This document shows positions 8,391 to 17,881 of a DNA stretch of 64,000 bases, in pieces. This DNA comes from UBA8190 sp003453695 (GTDB taxonomy: Bacteria > Actinomycetota > Acidimicrobiia > Acidimicrobiales > UBA8190). A program made the translations under genes and the position numbers. Positions within the stretch are counted from its first letter, which is position 1. The number at the start of each line of letters is the position of its first letter. The DNA lies in NCBI GenBank assembly GCA_036796975.1, contig DAIRBY010000002.1, positions 1 to 64,000 of the forward strand. The letters are read 5' to 3'. The notes beneath the pieces were generated by a model. That model was given only the letters and a program-made list of their open reading frames with translations. It ran no database searches and was not told where the DNA came from.

Positions 8391-9182
8391 GTGCCGGGCC
8401 GCACCTGGGAGTCGGTGAAGGGGTCGTCGGGTGCGTTGATGGTGCATGTGGCGCCCGGAGGGGTCATCACCTCGGCATCGCCCTCGGCCACCGCCGTGCC
8501 GGTGGCGGCCACGACGGCGCTGCTCGTGCACGACTTCCCCTTGGAGGAGGCGGGCGCCGAGCGCACCGGTCGCTCTCTCCCCATGCTCGCCGACCGGCTG
8601 GCGGCGGAGTCGGGGTGGCGGGTGGTCGCCGGGTGCCTGCGAGGGGTCGGAGGCTCGAGCGGCGACTTCTCGTTGTGCAGCTGGCTCGAGGACCTGGCCG
8701 TGCTCGTCGAACACGCCGTCGGCCTCGCCGCCGGTGGGGGGGTGTGGACGGTGGGATTCGGCGTGGGAGGCAGCGTCGCCCTGTGCCTGGCCGCCTCCCA
8801 AGCCCTGGTGCGGGGCGTCGGCTGCCTCGGATCGCCGGCCACCTTCGACGACTGGGGACTGGAGCCCGCCGCCATGTTGGAGGCGGCGCGACATGTCGGG
8901 GTCATCCGGAACCCCGAGTTCCCCTCGAGCCTCTCGGCATGGGCCAACGAGTTCGGTGTGCTGCACCCCGTGCAGGCCGCCACCGCCATGGGGCCCAGGC
9001 CGCTCCTCGTCGTGCACGGCGCCGAGGACGACGACGTCCCCCTCTCGGACGCCCGCCAGCTCGCTGACGCCGCCGGGGCCTCGGCAGAGCTGCACGTGCT
9101 GCCGGGTGCGGGTCATCGCCTCCAGGCCGACCCCCGCGCCTTGGCGTTGCTGGTCGGCTGGCTGGAACGCCAGGGCCCCTGA
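8391..9182 (+). CDS. Alpha/beta hydrolase-fold protein lacking the catalytic serine
   Basis: This 263-residue protein looks like an alpha/beta hydrolase: VHDFP oxyanion-type strand at residues 46-50, a nucleophile-elbow segment at 122-126, an acid region HGAEDDDVP and a C-terminal histidine in GAGHRL. The elbow reads GFGVG instead of GxSxG, so glycine 124 stands where the serine nucleophile belongs. Acid and His are retained. It may be non-catalytic or use other chemistry. The GTG at 8391 follows the DUF1707 stop by three bases; an ATG at 8439 is an alternative. Confidence 0.68.
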   Translation: MPGRTWESVKGSSGALMVHVAPGGVITSASPSATAVPVAATTALLVHDFPLEEAGAERTGRSLPMLADRLAAESGWRVVAGCLRGVGGSSGDFSLCSWLEDLAVLVEHAVGLAAGGGVWTVGFGVGGSVALCLAASQALVRGVGCLGSPATFDDWGLEPAAMLEAARHVGVIRNPEFPSSLSAWANEFGVLHPVQAATAMGPRPLLVVHGAEDDDVPLSDARQLADAAGASAELHVLPGAGHRLQADPRALALLVGWLERQGP

Positions 9183-9195
9183 GCTTCCGGTGAGG

Positions 9196-9231
9196 GCCGG
9201 CTCAGGAGGGCGAGCCGGCTCAGGAGGGCGA
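9196..9231. repeat. 18-bp tandem duplication covering the thiE stop codon
   Basis: An 18-base unit occurs twice in tandem (9196-9213 and 9214-9231). Because 18 is a multiple of three, the thiE stop TGA at 9222-9220 is followed by a second TGA in the same frame 18 bases later. It has no evident effect on the protein. Confidence 0.8.
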
Positions 9232-9879
9232 ACCGGAGTGCTCGGCCACGGCTTCGTCGATCACCTCGGCCAGGCGGCGGGCATCGCTCTCCACGTCGGC
9301 CGACTCCGTGAGGTAACGGACCACGACGAACCGGCGTGCCCCGGCGGCTACGAGCTCTGGCACCGTCTCGGGTCGAACCCCGCCGGTGACGAACACCGGG
9401 CGGGTCGACGTGGAGACCGCCAGGCGGACGTAGCTCGTTCCCGTCCCGGGACGACCGGGCTTGGTGGGCGTCGGTTCCACCGGGCCGGCCGAGATGTAGT
9501 CCACCGGCTCGTCCCAGCTCGCTTCGAGCTCCGCCGGTGCATGAGTGGAGAGCCCCACGACGGCCCCGGGTCCGAGCACACGGCGGGCCAGTGCCGGCGC
9601 CACGTCGTCCTGACCGACGTGGACACCGTCGGCGCCCACCTCGAGCGCGATGTCCGGCCGGTCGTTGACGATGAACGGCACCCCGTGGGCGGCACAGCAA
9701 CGAGCTGCCAGGCTCGCTCGCTGGGCGAGAGGGCGGGCCTCGAGGCGCTTGTCGCGCAATTGGACGAGGTCCACACCGCCGCGCAGGCAGGCTTCCAAGA
9801 AGGCCTCGAGATCGGGCCTGTCGGCGGTGCACAGATACAGGCGCCGGCCGGCGAGCGCGCCGGCCGGTGGCGAGATCAC
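9220..9879 (-). CDS. thiE: Thiamine phosphate synthase
   Basis: ThiE joins the thiazole phosphate and hydroxymethylpyrimidine pyrophosphate to form thiamine phosphate in the cytoplasm. The 219-residue protein has the TIM-barrel pattern: RLYLCTA, VDLVQLRDK (substrate-binding Arg-Asp-Lys), PFIVNDRPDIAL, GADGVHVGQDD, GLSTHAPAEL, YISAGPVEPTPTKPG, and the GGV phosphate loop near the C-terminus. It starts with a GTG overlapping the stop of the DNA glycosylase gene by four bases, so the two are translationally coupled. No other thiamine genes and no TPP riboswitch are visible here. Confidence 0.9.
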   Translation of the reverse strand: MISPPAGALAGRRLYLCTADRPDLEAFLEACLRGGVDLVQLRDKRLEARPLAQRASLAARCCAAHGVPFIVNDRPDIALEVGADGVHVGQDDVAPALARRVLGPGAVVGLSTHAPAELEASWDEPVDYISAGPVEPTPTKPGRPGTGTSYVRLAVSTSTRPVFVTGGVRPETVPELVAAGARRFVVVRYLTESADVESDARRLAEVIDEAVAEHSGSPS

Positions 9880-10550
9880 TGCGACGCGCTGGCTGGTGGC
9901 CGCACCGCCTTGGTGGCCTTGGCGCTGCGCGTGTTCTTGGCGGCAGCCGGCGTCCGCGCCCTGGGCGCCTTGTCCACCTTGCCCGCCCTGGCGGCGGCTT
10001 TCATCTGTTGCTTGAAGTCCCGCACCCGCCGCAGGCTGGCGTCGTCGACGATGTCGGCGACCGAGCGATGACTGCCCGGATCGCTGAACGGTACGCTCGC
10101 CTCCGCCCATCCCGGCGGGCACACCCCCATCTGCTTGCCGAGAAAGGCCACGAAGATCTTGGCCTTCTGGTCGCCGAAGCCGGGGAGGGCTCGCACCCGG
10201 GCCAGGAGCTCGTCCCCTGAGGACGCCGTCTCCCAGATCGCTTGGGGGCGGCCGGCGTACTCGTCCACGATCAGCCGGCTCAGCTCGTGGACTCGCTTGG
10301 CCATGGCACCGGGATAGCGATGCAGTGCCGGCCGCTGTGAGAACACCGATGCCAGCTCGTCGGGGTCCGTTGCCGCCAGTCTCCCGGCGTCGAGGTCGGC
10401 CCCGAGACGGCGGCTCAGCTCCAGAGGAGCGCTGAACGCCCATTCGATCGTGACCTGTTGATCGAGCACGAGCCCGATCAGAAGGGCGAACGGATTGCGC
10501 GACAGCAGCTCGTCAGCCTCCTCGTTCTGCGCCAAGTGCAGTCTCACCAT
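9876..10550 (-). CDS. HhH-GPD base-excision glycosylase family protein
   Basis: This 224-residue protein resembles the uncharacterised actinobacterial HhH-GPD family. A helix-hairpin-helix reads LPGFGDQKAKIF at about residues 119-130, and the N-terminal ALLIGLVLDQQVTIEWAF matches the family opening. The usual catalytic Asp after the hairpin is not obvious, so glycosylase activity is uncertain. The last 45 residues are rich in Lys, Ala, Arg and Pro, like a histone H1 tail, and probably bind DNA. A TACACT box at 10561-10556 lies five bases before the ATG. thiE overlaps its end. Confidence 0.75.
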   Translation of the reverse strand: MVRLHLAQNEEADELLSRNPFALLIGLVLDQQVTIEWAFSAPLELSRRLGADLDAGRLAATDPDELASVFSQRPALHRYPGAMAKRVHELSRLIVDEYAGRPQAIWETASSGDELLARVRALPGFGDQKAKIFVAFLGKQMGVCPPGWAEASVPFSDPGSHRSVADIVDDASLRRVRDFKQQMKAAARAGKVDKAPRARTPAAAKNTRSAKATKAVRPPASASQ

Positions 10551-10604
10551 CGCGCAGTGTAGTGATCAGTGCGTCAGGCGTGGCGGGGGCGGGCGCGGGG
10601 CATT

Positions 10605-10610
10605 AGCCTG
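10605..10610 (+). promoter_or_regulatory. Probable -10 box of the glycosyltransferase/hpnJ unit
   Basis: TAGCCT would place the start of transcription near 10617, giving a leader of about 39 bases that carries the GGAGG ribosome site of the GTG at 10656. Confidence 0.4.
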
Positions 10611-10655
10611 GGAATCGCAGCGACCGGAGAGTTGGGGCAACCCTGGAGGTGGCTC

Positions 10656-11771
10656 GTGCCCCGTGCGGTGATTCTCTCGGGCGCGCTGGGCAGCGGCCAC
10701 GACATGGTGTCCGAGGTGGTCGTCCAGAGCCTCGAGGCACACGACTGGCAGGTCAGCACGCTCGACTGCATGGCCATGCTCGGCTCGCGTGGCGCCAAGC
10801 TCGGCGACCGTGTCTTCCGGCGCGTCACGGCCATGCCGGGCCTGTACGACGGGCTTCATTTCGCCCACTTCCGGACCGGCAGCTGGCTCGTGCGGGCCAT
10901 CGACCGCGAGGCCACCAAGCGTCTGGTGCCGGCGGTGAAGCGCGAGCTCGAGGCGCAGCCTGCCGACCTGCTCTTCGCCACCTTCGCCACCGGCGCATCG
11001 GTGGCGGCCAAGCTCCGTACCGATCTGCCCAGGGTCCGATCGGCGGTGTTGTGCACCGACGTCGACCCGTACTGGTTGTGGGTGTGGGACGAGATCGACC
11101 TCTACCTCGTCACCTCGCAAGCTGCGGCGGCCGCTGTCCGGCGCTTCGTCCCCAAAGCGCACATCCAAGTCGTGCCGCCCCCCGTTCGTCCCGCCTTCTA
11201 CCAGGCTCCCGACCAGTTCTCGGCGCGGCGCGCCCTCGGCATCCCCGAGGACGCCGGATGTGTGTTGCTCATGGGTGGGGGATGGGGGCTTGGGCCTGTT
11301 GCCGAGCTGGCCGCCGCCTTGGGAGCCTCGGGCACACACGTGCTGGCCGTAGCCGGCCACAACGAGACATTGCGCCGCAGTCTCGAGCAGCTCGACAGGG
11401 ACCACGTGCACCCCTTCGGGTTCACCGATCGCATCCCGGAGCTCATGGCTGCGTCGGACGTCGTCATGACCACGCCCGGCGCCACCACCTGCAGTGAGGC
11501 ACGGGTGATCGGGCGGCATCTGGTCGTCCTCGACGTGTTTCCCGGGCACGGGCGCGAGAACCTGCAGCATGAGCTGGAGCTCGGCGCTGCCGACGCCTGC
11601 GGCCCGGCGCTGCACGAGCTCGAGCCTGTGGTGGAGGCCGTCCTCGAACGGATGAAGCGGCCGTTGCCGACCGTCATCCGCCCCCCCGACGAGTGGCCCG
11701 TCGCTTTCGCCGGCGCCCTGCAATCCCTCGGCGTCTCGGCCCGGTCGCCGCAGATCGAGGCGGCGGGCTAG
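10656..11771 (+). CDS. Glycosyltransferase related to MGDG synthase/MurG (GT28 fold)
   Basis: This 371-residue protein matches the GT-B fold of the monogalactosyldiacylglycerol synthase family. It has an N-terminal ILSGALGSGHDMVSEVV segment, GGGWGLGPVAEL at the start of the second domain, and the nucleotide-sugar region GFTDRIPELMAASDVV with the PGATTCSEA helix. It would transfer a sugar to a lipid acceptor at the membrane. The GTG start at 10656 has a GGAGG site nine bases upstream. It lies 59 bases before the hpnJ-like gene, so the acceptor may be a hopanoid or another lipid; that link is inference. Confidence 0.75.
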   Translation: MPRAVILSGALGSGHDMVSEVVVQSLEAHDWQVSTLDCMAMLGSRGAKLGDRVFRRVTAMPGLYDGLHFAHFRTGSWLVRAIDREATKRLVPAVKRELEAQPADLLFATFATGASVAAKLRTDLPRVRSAVLCTDVDPYWLWVWDEIDLYLVTSQAAAAAVRRFVPKAHIQVVPPPVRPAFYQAPDQFSARRALGIPEDAGCVLLMGGGWGLGPVAELAAALGASGTHVLAVAGHNETLRRSLEQLDRDHVHPFGFTDRIPELMAASDVVMTTPGATTCSEARVIGRHLVVLDVFPGHGRENLQHELELGAADACGPALHELEPVVEAVLERMKRPLPTVIRPPDEWPVAFAGALQSLGVSARSPQIEAAG

Positions 11772-11830
11772 ACGGCCGTGGCCCGGATTCGGCAAGCTCG
11801 AGAGTTCGACCCCCCGAGGAGGCACTGCCA

Positions 11831-13258
<1,428 letters not shown>

Positions 13259-13283
13259 CCCGGGAGGTGCGCCCTCGGCGTGC

Positions 13284-16004
13284 TCAGCCGGCGGAGTCCG
13301 CTGTGAGCCAGGGATCGGCGGCGTCAGCGGAGATGCCATAGCGCTCGATGGCCTGGGCGACGTCCTCTGTCTTGCCATCACCCGACGAGGCCAAGGCCGA
13401 GAGGACCGCCACCACCAGGTGGGCGGCGTCGATCTCGAAGAAGCGCCGCAGTGCCCCTCGGGTGTCGGAGCGGCCGAAGCCGTCGGTCCCCAGTGAGGTG
13501 AACGGCCTCGGGACCCACCGGGCGATCTGGTCGGGCACGGACCGTACGTAGTCGGTCACCGCCACCACGGGGCCTTCGCCCTCGCCGAGGGCCTGCTGGA
13601 CGTAGGCGGAGCGCGCCGCCTCGGTGGGGTGCAGGCGGTTCCATCGCTCGACGGACAGGGCGTCTGAGCGGAGCTCCGAGTACGACGTCACGGACCAGGC
13701 ATCGGCGGCGACGTTCCAGTCGCGCTGCAGCATGTCCCGAGCTTCCATGGCCGCCTGCCACATGGGGCCCGAGAACAGAAGCGTCGCCCGCCGCTGGCCG
13801 CCGTCAGCCGGCTCTGCGAAGCGGTACATGCCGCCCAGGATGCCGCGGCGCACCTGTGCGCCGGCCTCACCCTCAGGCAGAGGCGGCATGACGTAGTTCT
13901 CGTTGTACAACGTGAGGTACCAGAACCGGTCCTCGGCCTCGGGACCGAGCGTGCGGAGCACCGCCTCTTCGACCAGCACGGCCACCTCGTAGGCGAAGGA
14001 CGGGTCGTACACGCGGCAGGCGGGGTTGGTCCCCGCCAGCACCGGCGAGTGGCCGTCGTCGTGTTGGAGTCCCTCGCCCTGCAGGGTGGTGCGGCCGGCC
14101 GTGCAGCCGGCCAGGATGCCCCGGGCACGCATGTCCCCCGCCAGCCACGCCAGGTCTCCGGTCCGCTGGAAGCCGAACATCGAATAGAAGAGGTAGATCG
14201 GGAGCATGGGCTGCCCCCACGTGGCGTAGGCGGTGCCCAGGGCGACGAACGAGGCCATGGAGCCCGCCTCGGTGATGCCCTCTTCCAGCACCTGACCCTT
14301 GCGGTCCTCGGCGTAGCGGAGGATGAGCTCGGCGTCGACCGGTGTGTAGCGCTGGCCCTCGGGGGCGTAGATCTTGGTCTCGGCGATGAGCGGCTCCAAC
14401 CCGAAGGTCCGGGCCTCGTCGGGCACGATCGGCGCCACCAGGCGCCCGATGTTCTTGTCGCGCACCATGGACCGGAGCAGGCGGGCGAACGCCATGGTCG
14501 TCGACGCTGCCTGCCCGCCCGACCCGGCCAGCAGGTCGGTGAACACCTTGGGGTCGGGATCGCCACAGGGGTTGGGCCGGACGACGCGGGTGGGAAGAGG
14601 ACCGGCGAGAACCTTCCGCCTGGCCACGAGATACTCGTGTGCCGGCGATCCCTCGGGCGGGCGGTAGTAAGGCGGGTGCTCGGCGTCGAGCGCCTCGTCG
14701 GGGATCTCCTCCTGCAGGTACAGCCGGTTCCGCAGGGTGAGCAGCTGCGCACGCGTCATCTTCTTGATCTGGTGGGTGGCGTTGCGGGCCTCGATCTCCG
14801 GTCCCAACGTCCAACCCTTGATGGTCTTGGCCAGGATGACCGTGGGCTGGTCGCTCTGCTCGGTGGCCAGCTTGTAGGCGGCGTACAGCTTCCGGTAGTC
14901 GTGGCCTCCCCGGGGCAGCGCTTGCAGTTCTTCATCCGAGAGGTGCTCCACGAGCCTGCGCAGGCGCGGGTCGGGGCCGAAGAAGTGCTCCCGGATGTAG
15001 GCACCGCTCTCGGTGGCGTACTTCTGGAATTCGCCGTCGGGCGTGCTGTTCATCTTGTCCAGAAGGACCCCGTCGACGTCACGGGCCAGGAGCTCGTCCC
15101 ACTTCGAGCCCCAGATGACCTTGATGACGTTCCAGCCCGCACCGCGGAACATCGCCTCGGCCTCCTGGATGATCTTGCCGTTTCCCCGTACCGGGCCGTC
15201 GAGCCGCTGCAGGTTGCAGTTCACGACGAAGATCAGGTTGTCGAGGTGCTCGCGCCCCGCCACGCCGAGCGCACCGATGGACTCGACCTCGTCCAGCTCG
15301 CCGTCGCCCAGGAACGCCCACACCCGGCTGTTGCTCGTGTCGACCACCTCTCGGTTGAGCAGGTACCGGTTCACGTGTGCCTGGTAGATGGCACACAACG
15401 GCCCCAGTCCCATCGACACGGTGGGGTACTCCCAGAAGTCGGGGAGCAGGCGGGGGTGCGGGTAGCTGGGCAGCCCGTGGCCACCCACCTCCTGGCGGAA
15501 GGAGTCGAGGTGGTCCTCGGTCAGCCGCCCTTCCACGAAGGCGCGTGCGTAGATGCCGGGCGAGGCGTGGCCCTGGAAGTACACGAGGTCACCGAAGCCG
15601 CCGTCCGACTTGCCTCGGAAGAAGTGGTTGAAGCCCACTTCGTAGAGCGCCGCCGAACTGGCGTACGTGGCGAGATGGCCGCCGATGCCCTCGCTGCGGT
15701 GGTTGGCCCGGCTGACCATGACGGCCGCGTTCCACCGGATGTACGCCCGGATACGGCGCTCCAGGTACTCGTCACCGGGGAACCACGGCTCCTGCTCGGG
15801 AGGGATGGTGTTGACGTACGGGGTGGACACGGTGGCCGGGAAGTCGACCTGCTTGGCCTGGGCCCGCTCCAGGAGCTTCATGAGGAGAAAGCGCGCCCTG
15901 CTCCGACCGTGGGTGTCGAGGACGGCGTCGAAGGAGTCGACCCACTCGGCCGTCTCTTGCGGGTCGATGTCGGGAAGCTGGTGTGACATCCCGTCGAAGA
16001 GCAC
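13284..16004 (-). CDS. aceE: Pyruvate dehydrogenase E1 component, homodimeric
   Basis: AceE decarboxylates pyruvate with thiamine diphosphate and passes the acetyl group to lipoyl-E2. The 906-residue length and pattern fit the homodimeric type. The ThDP motif GDGELDEVESIGAL lies near residues 233-246, and further family elements are YFQGHASPGIYARAF, YENYVMPPL-like strand YNENYVMPP and the late GTDGFGRSDTR. The GTG at 16004 is chosen over the ATG at 15989 because TAGCAT lies six bases before it. It stands alone, convergent with hpnJ; E2 and E3 genes are at 19.2-22.1 kb on the other strand. Confidence 0.95.
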   Translation of the reverse strand: MLFDGMSHQLPDIDPQETAEWVDSFDAVLDTHGRSRARFLLMKLLERAQAKQVDFPATVSTPYVNTIPPEQEPWFPGDEYLERRIRAYIRWNAAVMVSRANHRSEGIGGHLATYASSAALYEVGFNHFFRGKSDGGFGDLVYFQGHASPGIYARAFVEGRLTEDHLDSFRQEVGGHGLPSYPHPRLLPDFWEYPTVSMGLGPLCAIYQAHVNRYLLNREVVDTSNSRVWAFLGDGELDEVESIGALGVAGREHLDNLIFVVNCNLQRLDGPVRGNGKIIQEAEAMFRGAGWNVIKVIWGSKWDELLARDVDGVLLDKMNSTPDGEFQKYATESGAYIREHFFGPDPRLRRLVEHLSDEELQALPRGGHDYRKLYAAYKLATEQSDQPTVILAKTIKGWTLGPEIEARNATHQIKKMTRAQLLTLRNRLYLQEEIPDEALDAEHPPYYRPPEGSPAHEYLVARRKVLAGPLPTRVVRPNPCGDPDPKVFTDLLAGSGGQAASTTMAFARLLRSMVRDKNIGRLVAPIVPDEARTFGLEPLIAETKIYAPEGQRYTPVDAELILRYAEDRKGQVLEEGITEAGSMASFVALGTAYATWGQPMLPIYLFYSMFGFQRTGDLAWLAGDMRARGILAGCTAGRTTLQGEGLQHDDGHSPVLAGTNPACRVYDPSFAYEVAVLVEEAVLRTLGPEAEDRFWYLTLYNENYVMPPLPEGEAGAQVRRGILGGMYRFAEPADGGQRRATLLFSGPMWQAAMEARDMLQRDWNVAADAWSVTSYSELRSDALSVERWNRLHPTEAARSAYVQQALGEGEGPVVAVTDYVRSVPDQIARWVPRPFTSLGTDGFGRSDTRGALRRFFEIDAAHLVVAVLSALASSGDGKTEDVAQAIERYGISADAADPWLTADSAG

Positions 16005-16010
16005 CCATCC

Positions 16011-16016
16011 ATGCTA
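16011..16016 (-). promoter_or_regulatory. -10 box for leaderless aceE
   Basis: On the minus strand TAGCAT is separated by six bases from the GTG at 16004. This decides the aceE start. Confidence 0.6.
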
Positions 16017-16072
16017 CGGGCCGCCCTCGCCCCGGGCTGCGCCGCTGCTCGGGGGCTGTTACACCCGCCCTC

Positions 16073-16078
16073 CACAAT
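16073..16078 (+). promoter_or_regulatory. Probable -10 box for the HNH gene
   Basis: CACAAT lies six bases before the ATG at 16085, at the same spacing as the other leaderless starts. The first base departs from TANNNT. Confidence 0.35.
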
Positions 16079-16084
16079 GGGGCC

Positions 16085-17266
16085 ATGTTGTTGGAGGACG
16101 CCAAGGACCATCTGGCGAAGCTGTCGGCCTTCGTCGCCGGGCTGGAGCCGGGCACCCTGAGTCCCGAGGACGGCCGGCGGCTGCTCGACCTGGGCGCCGC
16201 CATGGTGGCGGTCGGCTCGGGCCTCGAGCTTCTCGTCACCCCGGTGGCACTGGCGGCCGCCACCTGGGCCGAGGAGGGTTACCGGTCGGCCGCGGCCTGG
16301 CTGGCTGAGGCCACCGGGTCGTCGGTTCCGGAGGCGGTGTCCGTGATCGACACCGCCAAGAAGGCGGAGAAGCTGCCGGCGCTCGCCGAGGCCTTGTCGG
16401 CGGGGCAACTCTCACCCACCCAGGCCAAGGTCGTCGCCTCGGCGGCCAGCGCTGACCCCGCTTCCGAGTCGCAACTGATCGAAGCTGCCACGACCCTGCC
16501 CATGGCCGAGTTCTCCGGCTTTGCCCGGACCGTGGCCCGAGATGCCCGCCAAGCAGATCCCGAGCACCACAAGCGCCTGCACGCGGCTCGCTTCTTCCAC
16601 TCCTGGGTCGACACCGAGGGCGTGCTGCGCTTCTCGGGTGGGGTGACCCCCGAGGACGGCGTGCCCATGCTGTCAGCGGTGCGATCCCGGGCCGCCTTCG
16701 TCGCCGCCGAGGGGCGCCGGGCCGGATTGGCACCCGAGTCGCAGGCCGCCTACGACGCCGACGCGCTGGTGGCGCTTGTCGTCGGGGACGAGCGACGGGC
16801 CACCTTCGCCGGCACCGAATCGGGCGCCTGCGGGCGGCCCTCCGTCGTCTACCACGTGAGCGCCGAAGCCCTCGAGCGGGGGGAGGTCTGGCCGGGCGAG
16901 CTGTCCGAGGTCTCCGGAGTGGGCCCCGTGCCTCTCCAGCTTCTCGACTGCCTGATCGGCGAGGCGCACCAGAAGGTGGTGATCGGCGACGGAGCCGACG
17001 TGACCCGGGTGGTGCACCTGGGCCGGGCCGTGCCCGCCACGGTGAAGAGCGCCCTCGAGGGAAGAGACCGCTCCTGCGTGGTGCCCAACTGCGAGGTGTC
17101 TGTGGGGCTCGAGATCGACCACTGGCAGATCCCCTTCGCCCGGGGCGGCCCGACCGAGCTGTCGAACCTGTGCCGGCTGTGCCGGATGCACCATCGCATG
17201 AAGACCTACGACGGCTACCGCCTCCTGGGCGGTCCCGGGAAATGGGAGTGGCTGCCGCCTGAGTGA
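16085..17266 (+). CDS. DUF222 / HNH endonuclease-domain protein (13E12 repeat family)
   Basis: This 393-residue protein has an N-terminal helical DUF222 region (about residues 1-300) and a C-terminal HNH nuclease module. The module has a CVVPNC pair, EIDHW, ELSNLCRLC and a final MHHRMK, together giving zinc-binding cysteines and the His-Asn-His core. Such genes are abundant and multicopy in actinobacteria; some sit in mobile or repeat contexts, but no mobile element is visible here. Target and role are unknown. Its stop overlaps a GTG in the RNase HI frame by four bases. Confidence 0.8.
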   Translation: MLLEDAKDHLAKLSAFVAGLEPGTLSPEDGRRLLDLGAAMVAVGSGLELLVTPVALAAATWAEEGYRSAAAWLAEATGSSVPEAVSVIDTAKKAEKLPALAEALSAGQLSPTQAKVVASAASADPASESQLIEAATTLPMAEFSGFARTVARDARQADPEHHKRLHAARFFHSWVDTEGVLRFSGGVTPEDGVPMLSAVRSRAAFVAAEGRRAGLAPESQAAYDADALVALVVGDERRATFAGTESGACGRPSVVYHVSAEALERGEVWPGELSEVSGVGPVPLQLLDCLIGEAHQKVVIGDGADVTRVVHLGRAVPATVKSALEGRDRSCVVPNCEVSVGLEIDHWQIPFARGGPTELSNLCRLCRMHHRMKTYDGYRLLGGPGKWEWLPPE

Positions 17267-17304
17267 CGCACCGGCCTGTCTCCGGCCCGGGGCATGCTGT
17301 CGCC

Positions 17305-17793
17305 GTGCCCGCCCGAGTCCCCGCTGCGCCCCACCAACGGGGCGAGACCCTCGTCTTCACCGATGGTGCCTGTCTTGGCAACCCCGGACCTGGGGGTTGG
17401 GCCTGGGCCGTGCCCGACGGGCCGTACGCCAGTGGAGCAGATCCCGCCACCACCAATCAGCGCATGGAGATCACCGCGGTGCTGCGGGCGCTCGAGGCCT
17501 TGGTCGGGCCCATGCTGGTCATGAGCGACTCGACGTACGTGGTCAACTGCTTCCGCGACCGTTGGTGGGAGGGTTGGCTGCGCCGGGGCTGGCGCAACAG
17601 CGCCGGCAAGCCGGTGGCCAACCGCGACCTGTGGGAGCCGCTGCTGCAACTGGCGCTCGATCCGGCTCGGCCGGTCCGTTTCGACTGGGTCAAGGGGCAC
17701 TCCGGCGACGTGATGAACGACCGCGTGGACCTGCTCGCCACGACGGCCGCCGCCACCCAACGCGGCACAGCCGGAGAGCACTTCGAGAGCTGA
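17305..17793 (+). CDS. rnhA: Ribonuclease HI
   Basis: RNase HI degrades RNA in RNA-DNA hybrids. The 162-residue protein carries FTDGACLGNPGPGGW (first catalytic Asp), a Glu in NQRMEITAVLRAL, the SDSTYVVNC Asp, and the late VKGHSGDVMNDRVD with catalytic His and Asp, so the active site is complete. The start is uncertain. A GTG at 17263 would overlap the HNH gene and add 14 residues. The GTG at 17305 has CATGCT six bases upstream, like the leaderless genes, and gives a typical length. RNase HII is also encoded in this window at 1.7 kb. Confidence 0.9.
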   Translation: MPARVPAAPHQRGETLVFTDGACLGNPGPGGWAWAVPDGPYASGADPATTNQRMEITAVLRALEALVGPMLVMSDSTYVVNCFRDRWWEGWLRRGWRNSAGKPVANRDLWEPLLQLALDPARPVRFDWVKGHSGDVMNDRVDLLATTAAATQRGTAGEHFES

Positions 17794-17869
17794 TCACCGG
17801 GGAGCTCGGCACCTCGTCGGTGCTCGATGTCCCGGCGGCGCGCTTTGGCGGCGGCACGGGAGCCGCCCG

Positions 17870-17875
17870 TAGCAT
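17870..17875 (+). promoter_or_regulatory. -10 box for leaderless SDR gene
   Basis: TAGCAT is six bases before the ATG at 17882, giving transcription from the start codon. Confidence 0.6.
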
Positions 17876-17881
17876 GCCCGC

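Noticed and set aside
14049..15986. 645-codon open frame on the plus strand opposite aceE
   Set aside because: It lies wholly antisense to an unambiguous aceE and has a composition (Leu/Gly/Val/His/Arg-rich, no domain) typical of GC-rich shadow frames.
16085..17266. HNH gene as evidence of a mobile element
   Set aside because: No terminal repeats, transposase or compositional change surrounds it; DUF222/HNH genes are common chromosomal genes in actinobacteria.
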